Shown: piece by piece, positions 56,887 to 64,000 of the stretch
Position numbering within the stretch: the first letter of the stretch is position 1
Layout of the letters: each line of letters begins with the position of its first letter
Position numbers and translations under genes: made by a program
Notes under the pieces: model-generated
Told to the model about the DNA's origin: nothing
Database searches by the model: none
What the model saw: only the letters and a program-made list of their open reading frames with translations
DNA from: an uncultured Pantoea sp.
GTDB lineage: Bacteria > Pseudomonadota > Gammaproteobacteria > Enterobacterales > Enterobacteriaceae
Assembly (NCBI GenBank): GCA_913775175.1
Contig: CAJYKU010000003.1
Coordinates: 1-64,000 of the forward strand
DNA: 64,000 nucleotides
Direction: 5' to 3'

Positions 56887-57045
56887 TCTCCGCTGTTTGT
56901 TCCTGTTTACTCTTTTTTCTCTGCTAAGTACCCTGGCAGCATAAAAAAGCGCTCCGGGTTTTTCCGCACTGGTTTATCATCATTATTAATCGAAGCGCCA
57001 CTCAGGCGTAAAAAACTAAAAATCTGATGGTTTACTGAGGTCTAT

Positions 57046-57489
57046 GTGCAGCTAACAAGTTTTACCGATTATGGTCTGCGCGCACTGATTTACATGGCTA
57101 CGCTGCCTGCTGGCAGGCAGACCAATATTACTGAAGTTACCGATACGTACGGCGTGTCACGTAATCATATGGTAAAAATCATCAATCAACTGAGCCGGGC
57201 CGGCTATGTTGCTGCAACGCGCGGCAAAAACGGCGGAATTCGTTTAGGCATGGATCCGGAAAAAATCATCATTGGCGATGTTGTCAGAAAGATGGAGCCG
57301 CTGCAGTTAGTAAACTGCGAAGCCTGCGCTATCACACCAGCCTGCCGTCTGCGTAAGGTGCTTTATGATGCGGTGCAGTTATTCCTGCATGAGCTGGATA
57401 ACTACACGCTGGCCGATCTGGTGAAAAATAATGACTCGCTCTACCACATACTATTGTCCGAACCGCCGGTGGCAATTCACTCCAAATGA
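57046..57489 (+). CDS. nsrR: Rrf2-family nitric oxide-sensing repressor NsrR
   Basis: GTG start; [55 protein letters not shown]; upstream of rnr. Confidence 0.94.
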   Translation: MQLTSFTDYGLRALIYMATLPAGRQTNITEVTDTYGVSRNHMVKIINQLSRAGYVAATRGKNGGIRLGMDPEKIIIGDVVRKMEPLQLVNCEACAITPACRLRKVLYDAVQLFLHELDNYTLADLVKNNDSLYHILLSEPPVAIHSK

Positions 57490-57504
57490 CATCGGAGGAA
57501 CCTA

Positions 57505-59943
57505 ATGTCAAAAGATCCCTTTCAGGATAGAGAAGCTGAAAAATATGATAACCCGATTCCCAGTCGGGAATTTATTCTTGCGCTGCTGGAAACGCGTGAA
57601 AAGCCTGCCAGTCGCGAAGATATTGCTGATGCATTAAATATCAGCAGCGAAGAGCAGCTGGAGGCGCTGCGCCGTCGTCTGCGCGCTATGGAGCGCGATG
57701 GCCAGCTGGTCTTTACCCGCCGTCAGTGCTATGCGCTGCCAGAGCGCCTTGATCTGCTGCGCGGCAAAGTGATTGGTCACCGCGATGGCTACGGCTTTTT
57801 ACGTGCCGAAGGCCAGAAAGATGACTTTTATCTCTCTGCAGAGCAGATGAAGTTTTGTCTGCATGGTGATGTGATTCTGGCGCAGCCAGGCGGGGCCGAT
57901 CGTAAAGGCCGCCGCGAGGCGCGCGTAGTACGCGTGCTTGAGCCACGTAACAGCCAGATTGTTGGTCGTTTCTTTACCGACGCTGGTAGTGCGTTTGTGG
58001 TGCCGGATGATAGCCGTCTGAGCTTTGATATTCTTATTCCGCAGGAAGAGACGCTTGGCGCGCGCATGGGTTCGGTGGTGGTGGTGGAGATAGTGCAGCG
58101 CGCAACGCGTCGCACCAAAGCCATCGGTAAAATCACAGAGATCCTTGGCGACAATATGGGAACCGGCCTGGCGGTTGATATGGCGCTGCGTACTCATGAA
58201 ATCCCGCACTCCTGGCCGGAAGAGGTGGAAAAAGAGATCTCCCGGCTCAGGGAAGAGGTGCCGGAAGCGGCTAAGCAGGGGCGTATCGATTTACGGCAGC
58301 TGCCGCTGGTTACTATTGATGGCGAAGATGCACGCGACTTCGATGATGCCGTCTACTGCGAGAAAAAACGTGGTGGCGGCTGGCGCCTGTGGGTCGCGAT
58401 TGCTGATGTCAGCTACTACGTACGGCCTGGCACTGCGCTGGATGATGAAGCGCATCAGCGCGGCACCTCGGTCTATTTTCCGTCGCAGGTTGTTCCTATG
58501 CTGCCCGAGATCCTCTCCAATGGTCTCTGTTCACTTAACCCACAGGTAGATCGTCTCTGCATGGTATGCGAAATGACCATCTCTGCCAGCGGTAAGCTGA
58601 CCGGCTACAAGCACTATGAAGCGGTGATGAACTCCCATGCGCGTCTGACCTATAACAAAGTGTGGAGCATTCTGCAGGGCAACCCTGAACTGCGTGAACA
58701 ATATGCGGCGCAGGTAAAGCATCTGGAAGAGCTGCATCGGATGTATCAGGTACTGGAAACAGCGCGCGAGCAGCGCGGCGGTATCTCATTCGAAACCGAA
58801 GAGGCGAAGTTTATCTTTAACGCGGAACGGCGTATCGATCGCGTTGAGCGTACCGTACGTAATGATGCGCATAAGCTGATTGAAGAGTGCATGATCCTGG
58901 CTAACATCGCATCTGCCCGGTTTGTGGAAAAAAATCAGGAGCCGGCGCTGTTCCGCGATCACGATCGCCCAAGTGAAGATAGCATTACCAGCTTCCGGAC
59001 CGTACTCAGTGAGCTGGGACTCAGCCTGCCGGGTGGTGCCAAACCACAGCCTGTCGACTATGCGGAGCTGCTGGATCAGATTGCCGATCGACCCGATGCG
59101 GAAATGCTGCAGACCATGCTGTTACGCTCTATGAAGCAGGCGGTCTACGATCCGGAAAACCGCGGCCACTTTGGTCTGGCTCTCGCGTCTTATGCGCACT
59201 TTACTTCACCAATTCGGCGCTATCCGGATCTGCTGCTGCACCGTGCGATCAAATATCTGCTGGCAAAAGAGCAGGGCACGGAAACAGGTATCACCACGGC
59301 AACCGGCGGCTATCACTACGATATGCAGCAAATGCTGCAGCTGGGCCAGCACTGCTCTATGACTGAGCGTCGCGCTGACGAAGCCACACGTGATGTTGCA
59401 GACTGGCTGAAGTGCGATTTTATGCAGGACCAGGTGGGTAATGTATTTAACGGTGTAATCTCCAGCGTAACCGGCTTTGGCTTTTTTGTCCGGCTGAGCG
59501 ATCTGTTTATCGATGGTCTGGTGCATGTATCTACGCTGGATAACGACTACTATCGCTTTGATGCCGTGGGACAGCGGCTGATTGGTGAGTCAGGCGGGCG
59601 CACCTATCGCCTGGGTGATGCAGTAGAAGTCCGGGTTGATGCGGTGCATATGGATGAACGTAAAATCGATTTTGCACTGATCTCCAGTAAACGTGTACCG
59701 CGTGGAGAAGGTAAAACCGCCCGTGAGCGGGAAAAACGCGGCAGTAAACCTGCGGCTAAACGTCGCCGCGACGCAGGAAAAAAAGGTAATTTTGAGCCAG
59801 ATGCCGCTTTCCGCAGCGGAAAGAAGCCGGCTGAGGCGCAGAAAACTGAGAAAAAAGGCAAAAAAGTCTCAGAAAAAACCCGTAAAATCGCCGCCGCTAC
59901 CCGGGCTAAGCGCGCTGCGAAAAAGAAAAGCAGCGAAGGCTGA
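57505..59943 (+). CDS. rnr: Ribonuclease R
   Basis: RNB domain [16 protein letters not shown]1 domain, Lys-rich C-terminal tail; 812 aa. Confidence 0.98.
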   Translation: MSKDPFQDREAEKYDNPIPSREFILALLETREKPASREDIADALNISSEEQLEALRRRLRAMERDGQLVFTRRQCYALPERLDLLRGKVIGHRDGYGFLRAEGQKDDFYLSAEQMKFCLHGDVILAQPGGADRKGRREARVVRVLEPRNSQIVGRFFTDAGSAFVVPDDSRLSFDILIPQEETLGARMGSVVVVEIVQRATRRTKAIGKITEILGDNMGTGLAVDMALRTHEIPHSWPEEVEKEISRLREEVPEAAKQGRIDLRQLPLVTIDGEDARDFDDAVYCEKKRGGGWRLWVAIADVSYYVRPGTALDDEAHQRGTSVYFPSQVVPMLPEILSNGLCSLNPQVDRLCMVCEMTISASGKLTGYKHYEAVMNSHARLTYNKVWSILQGNPELREQYAAQVKHLEELHRMYQVLETAREQRGGISFETEEAKFIFNAERRIDRVERTVRNDAHKLIEECMILANIASARFVEKNQEPALFRDHDRPSEDSITSFRTVLSELGLSLPGGAKPQPVDYAELLDQIADRPDAEMLQTMLLRSMKQAVYDPENRGHFGLALASYAHFTSPIRRYPDLLLHRAIKYLLAKEQGTETGITTATGGYHYDMQQMLQLGQHCSMTERRADEATRDVADWLKCDFMQDQVGNVFNGVISSVTGFGFFVRLSDLFIDGLVHVSTLDNDYYRFDAVGQRLIGESGGRTYRLGDAVEVRVDAVHMDERKIDFALISSKRVPRGEGKTAREREKRGSKPAAKRRRDAGKKGNFEPDAAFRSGKKPAEAQKTEKKGKKVSEKTRKIAAATRAKRAAKKKSSEG

Positions 59944-60069
59944 TCGTCCCCCGGGCCAGTCTGACGGATGGCCCGGTACCGGGTGACGTGTCACAGCGGG
60001 TGCGCAGCTATGCGCACCCTGAGGCCGGTTCTCTGTTATCCATGTTCCAACCCAATCTTGAGCAAAATA

Positions 60070-60804
60070 ATGAGCGAAATAGTTTTTGGCATTCATGCCG
60101 TGCAGGCGCTGCTGGAGCGCGATCCCCAGCGTTTTCAGGAAGTTTTTATTCTTAAAGGTCGCGATGATCGCCGCCTGCAGCCGCTGATTGCCGCACTGGA
60201 AGCTCAGGGAGTTGTGATCCAGCTGGCTAATCGTCAGTGGCTTGATGCGCAGGTTGAAGGCGGCGTACATCAGGGGATTCTGGCGCGTATCAAGCCAGGC
60301 AAAAATTATCAGGAAGGCGATCTGCCCGATCTGCTGCAGTCGCTCGACAAACCATTCCTGCTGATCCTTGATGGCGTTACCGATCCACATAATCTTGGTG
60401 CCTGTCTGCGCAGCGCAGACGCTGCTGGCGTTCATGCGGTAATTGTCCCGAAAGATCGCGCGGCGCCGCTTAATGCCACAGCGAAAAAAGTTGCCAGTGG
60501 TGCTGCTGAGCATGTACCTCTGATCCGTGTGACGAACCTGGCACGTACTATGCGTTTGCTGCAGGAGTACAACATCTGGATTGTGGGCACAGCAGGTGAA
60601 GCTGACCATACGGTTTATCAGAGCAAAATGACAGGACCGATGGCTCTGGTGATGGGCGCTGAGGGTGAAGGTATGCGTCGTCTGACACGCGAGCATTGCG
60701 ATGAATTAATCAGTATCCCAATGGCCGGAAGTGTCTCTTCACTGAACGTATCTGTCGCCACCGGTGTCTGTCTGTTTGAAGCGGTGCGTCAGCGCCAGGC
60801 ATAA
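60070..60804 (+). CDS. rlmB: 23S rRNA (guanosine-2'-O)-methyltransferase RlmB
   Basis: [39 protein letters not shown]; SpoU motifs [21 protein letters not shown]-track start 59968 is too long. Confidence 0.97.
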   Translation: MSEIVFGIHAVQALLERDPQRFQEVFILKGRDDRRLQPLIAALEAQGVVIQLANRQWLDAQVEGGVHQGILARIKPGKNYQEGDLPDLLQSLDKPFLLILDGVTDPHNLGACLRSADAAGVHAVIVPKDRAAPLNATAKKVASGAAEHVPLIRVTNLARTMRLLQEYNIWIVGTAGEADHTVYQSKMTGPMALVMGAEGEGMRRLTREHCDELISIPMAGSVSSLNVSVATGVCLFEAVRQRQA

Positions 60805-61001
60805 CAGTAAGTAGTGCCCGCGCCGCGCAGTTTATCCCCGACTGACGCCACGGCTGCCAGCGCGAGAGTAGCTGGCAGCCGCTGTAACCGGCAGAACAGA
60901 CATAAGAGATAATTCGCTCTGTGGCAGGGATTGCGTTACGGCTCGCCACTCACTGATATCGGCTGCCGGCCTGAGCAGCCATACGGGTGGGAAGAAGTGA
61001 T

Positions 61002-61304
61002 TTAACGCGCACCGTAGAGAATGGCTGTGGCATGCCAGATGCCCGGAAACGCACTATCATCCAGCATCACGATCTGATAGTAGACCGCACTGGTCTGCCT
61101 GGCTCGTGCCGCGATAGCGCGCTGCGCATCATCAGGCGAACCGCGTGTAGAGACGCTGACCGTGCCCAGTTTTGGCAGTCCTCCGCTTTGCGCACGGGAG
61201 ATCTCCTGTGGCTGTGACGCAGGCGGAGGGGGAGCCTGCGGGGTAGTCGTTAGCGTAGAACAACCGCTAAGCATCAGGCTGAAAAGCAGTAACAGACGAT
61301 ACAT
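61002..61304 (-). CDS. bsmA: DUF1471-family lipoprotein, BsmA-like
   Basis: Lipobox LMLSGC; C-terminal DUF1471-type segment; convergent with rlmB. Confidence 0.85.
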   Translation of the reverse strand: MYRLLLLFSLMLSGCSTLTTTPQAPPPPASQPQEISRAQSGGLPKLGTVSVSTRGSPDDAQRAIAARARQTSAVYYQIVMLDDSAFPGIWHATAILYGAR

Positions 61305-61357
61305 AGCGCCTCCGGCGGCAGGGAAAGATAGCCTAAGTGTAAGCTATCTTTCCGTCC

Positions 61358-63292
61358 TTATCCGTGATTGAGCCGGAACAGACTCACCAGCGTGGTCAGA
61401 TGGGCTCCTTTCTGACGCAGATGCTGTGCGCTCTCTTCAGATTGCATAATCATATCGCTGCTTTGATGAGTAGCCTGGCCAATCTGACTCATCGCCAGAT
61501 TGACCTGACCAATTCCCGCTGCCTGCTCCTGCGCGGCAATATTGATCTCATTCATCAGCGTTTTGACCTGAGCAAAATGGGCGGCAATATGCTTCATCGT
61601 ATCGTGCGTCTGTCCGGATAGCGCATGGCCTGCTGCGACCCGATCCATTGAGCGTGCAATCAGGGCTTCAATCTCTTTAGCCGCATGTGCACTGCGCTGG
61701 GCCAGCGCGCGCACTTCCGCAGCAACTACCGCAAAGCCGCGGCCATGTTCACCGGCACGCGCTGCCTCTACAGCGGCATTCAGCGCCAGAATATTGGTCT
61801 GAAACGCTATAGACTTAATCACATAGGTAATATCGGCAATGCTCTGCGAGGTGGTGCGGATCTCCGCCATAGCGTCAACCGAGCGCGCAACAGTGGTGCC
61901 TCCCTGACTGACTGTACTTGCCGCCTCGCTCATTAGTGTCATTACCTGATGTACATTCGCGGCAGTCTGGGCAACCGTTGCGCCAAATTGCTCCATACTG
62001 GCAGAGGTCTCCTCTACGCTGCCAGCCTGACGATTGACCTGCTCACCGATGGTGACGCTGCTGGCAACGATGGTATCTGTGCCGTCGCTGATCTCCTGTG
62101 CCGCGCTGCGTACCTGGCGTACCACCTTCTCCAGCCCATTGCCAATTCCATTTATAGCCTTGATAAGCTGGCCCACTTCATCGCGCCGCACAGAGTCAAG
62201 ATGCGCCTGCAAATTGCCTGCGGCATACTCCTCAGCCAGGTGAATAACCTGCTGCAGCGGGCGGGTAAGCATACGACGACAATAGAACATAAAGGCGGCC
62301 GCAAACAGCAGCATCAGTGCCAGACCAATCACCATAAACAGGTTGCGGCTCTGGGTAACCGGCGCCAGCAGTGTAGCGCGGCTTACCTCGCCGGCAATTA
62401 TCCAGTTCCAGCCTGGCAGCTGCTGCCACGCCAGCAGCCGGGTTTCGCCCTCCTGGTCAAACCGGGTCAGTCCGGCTGGCTGCGTCAGCAACTGCTGCTG
62501 GATCTGCATACTCCAGCGCGGCGTCTCTCCTTCCGCTTCGCGATCAAACAGATACGTGCCCTGTTTGCTACCGGGGGCACCGTTGATAACAAAGAATTTG
62601 CCACTGTCATTCAGATGGCGCGCCAGCACTTTGTCGCGCATCAGCGCGTACTGTTTATCGATCTCTACGCCGATAAACAAAATGGCGATCACACTACCGT
62701 TTTTGTCACGCACCGGCTCATACTGGGTGATATAGCGATGACCAAACAGCGTAGCCAGACCGCGATAGGTTGTGCCTTGCTCTATGCTACGCCAGGCGGC
62801 GCTACTGCGATCCAGTCGGGTACCAATAGCGCGGCTGCCATCCTCTTTTTTCAGCGAGGTGGCAATACGAATATAATCATCGCCATCGCGCACAAAAATC
62901 GTGGTGACTGCGCCGGTGCGATCAAAAAAGTCATCCACAGCCACCTGGTCAAGATTAAGCGTTTTCAGACCGGCACGCAGCGTTGGCGTAGTGAATTCCC
63001 CGACCTGAATTCTGGCCGCCTCGTCGCGGCTGAAGTGCTCAGGCAAAAAGCTCTGGAATAGTCTGGTGTAGTTCGCAACCTCTTCTGATAGCGTTGCGTT
63101 AAAGAGCGAGGCCATTTCACTGATACCCTGCACCTGGTTTTTCATATCGTCGGTTGCCAGCTGTTCCAGCTGACGCGCGGCGTTATGACTCAGGCTGAAA
63201 GTCAGCACAAACAGCACAGTGGCTACGCTCAACGACGTCAATACAGACAGCCTGAAACCAAGATTCAGGGCGCTGAGAGAGAGACGTGGCAT
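61358..63292 (-). CDS. Methyl-accepting chemotaxis protein
   Basis: Periplasmic Cache-like sensor flanked by two TM segments, HAMP, signalling hairpin [52 protein letters not shown]. Confidence 0.95.
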   Translation of the reverse strand: MPRLSLSALNLGFRLSVLTSLSVATVLFVLTFSLSHNAARQLEQLATDDMKNQVQGISEMASLFNATLSEEVANYTRLFQSFLPEHFSRDEAARIQVGEFTTPTLRAGLKTLNLDQVAVDDFFDRTGAVTTIFVRDGDDYIRIATSLKKEDGSRAIGTRLDRSSAAWRSIEQGTTYRGLATLFGHRYITQYEPVRDKNGSVIAILFIGVEIDKQYALMRDKVLARHLNDSGKFFVINGAPGSKQGTYLFDREAEGETPRWSMQIQQQLLTQPAGLTRFDQEGETRLLAWQQLPGWNWIIAGEVSRATLLAPVTQSRNLFMVIGLALMLLFAAAFMFYCRRMLTRPLQQVIHLAEEYAAGNLQAHLDSVRRDEVGQLIKAINGIGNGLEKVVRQVRSAAQEISDGTDTIVASSVTIGEQVNRQAGSVEETSASMEQFGATVAQTAANVHQVMTLMSEAASTVSQGGTTVARSVDAMAEIRTTSQSIADITYVIKSIAFQTNILALNAAVEAARAGEHGRGFAVVAAEVRALAQRSAHAAKEIEALIARSMDRVAAGHALSGQTHDTMKHIAAHFAQVKTLMNEINIAAQEQAAGIGQVNLAMSQIGQATHQSSDMIMQSEESAQHLRQKGAHLTTLVSLFRLNHG

Positions 63293-63425
63293 AAATTACC
63301 TGCTTTGTTGAGTTGTGAAGAGACGATCAACGGCAAATACAGGTAAAGGTTTAGAACAATACGAGCACGAGTCAGGCCCCCTCAGTGCAGTAGCACGCAT
63401 AGGTGTATTACTCAGGAAGCGCATC

Positions 63426-64000
63426 ATGATTGAGCTAAGAACAGAAAGGCTGGCAGATATAGAGTGTATTCATGCTGTACCGGCCGGCGCGTGGCAAAAA
63501 CCGCTGCCTGTTATACTCTTTTATCACGGTTTTACCTCTTCTAAAGAGGTATACAGCTACTTTGCCGTTGCGCTGGCACAGGCGGGATTTCGGGTTGTGA
63601 TGCCCGATGCCTGGCTGCATGGTGCGCGTTATCAGGGCAATAGCCAGCAGCGTATGGGCTATTTCTGGGAGATCCTGCGTCAGAGTATCGACGAGCTGCC
63701 ACTGCTTGAAGGGGTATTGCGCGATAATCACTGGATCGCCGATGAGCGTTTTGCCGTAGCGGGCGCATCGATGGGCGGTATGACCGCACTGGGTGCCGCA
63801 GTGCGTTATCCGCACATCCGCAGCATGGGTTGTCTGATGGGCACTGGCTATTTTATGCAGTCTGCCAGCTGGCTGTTTCCGCCGCTGGTGGCACAAACGC
63901 CGCAGCAGCAACAGGCGCTGGCGGCACGTCTTGCGCCGCTTAGCGCTTATGATCCGGCACTGCAACCAGACGCGCTTGCCAATCGGCCGCTGCTGCTCTG
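63426..64000 (+). CDS. yjfP: Alpha/beta-hydrolase esterase YjfP-like, truncated by the window end
   Basis: MIELRTERLADIECIHAVPAGAWQKPLPVILFYHGFTSSKEVYSYFAVALAQAGFRVVMPDAW..., AGASMGGMTALG nucleophile elbow; no stop before 64000, so absent from the ORF track. Confidence 0.88.
   Translation, partial: MIELRTERLADIECIHAVPAGAWQKPLPVILFYHGFTSSKEVYSYFAVALAQAGFRVVMPDAWLHGARYQGNSQQRMGYFWEILRQSIDELPLLEGVLRDNHWIADERFAVAGASMGGMTALGAAVRYPHIRSMGCLMGTGYFMQSASWLFPPLVAQTPQQQQALAARLAPLSAYDPALQPDALANRPLLL

Noticed and set aside
57103-57120. CTGCCTGC-TG-GCAGGCAG hairpin in the 5' end of nsrR
   Set aside because: It is within coding sequence (LPAGRQ) and may simply reflect codon choice; no independent support for a regulatory role.

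Overview
The window is a gene-dense stretch of an enterobacterial chromosome. It resembles the Erwinia/Pantoea side of Enterobacterales, but I cannot place genus or species without a search. By gene order it is two E. coli-like core blocks joined together. Block 1 (1-36223) runs from the distal end of an rrnD-type rRNA operon (5S, tRNA-Thr, 5S) through yhdZYXW, fis-dusB, prmA, panF-yhdT, accC-accB, aroQ, msrQ-msrP, csrD, mreBCD, maf, rng, yhdP, tldD, aaeR/aaeXAB, an aldehyde dehydrogenase, yhcO, two yhcN-like genes, argR and mdh. Block 2 (36224-64000) runs from mscM through psd, rsgA, orn, three tRNA-Gly, queG, nnr, tsaE, amiB, mutL, miaA, hfq, hflX, hflK, hflC, yjeT, purA, nsrR, rnr, rlmB, bsmA, an extra chemotaxis receptor and a truncated yjfP. 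I found no convincing undescribed multi-gene system: no CRISPR array, prophage, transposase, toxin-antitoxin pair or defence island. The observations most worth checking are: (i) a DnaA-box cluster between the tRNA-Gly genes and queG that looks like the datA locus; (ii) the mdh/mscM synteny junction; (iii) an NsrR with shortened spacing in its Fe-S cysteine motif; (iv) a sigma54 plus NtrC-like promoter before yhdW; (v) an aldehyde dehydrogenase inserted between aaeB and yhcO; (vi) an ORF-poor region of about 790 bp between a duplicated yhcN-like gene and argR; (vii) queG and nnr start codons that overlap on opposite strands. Comparisons with E. coli are from memory, not from a database search.
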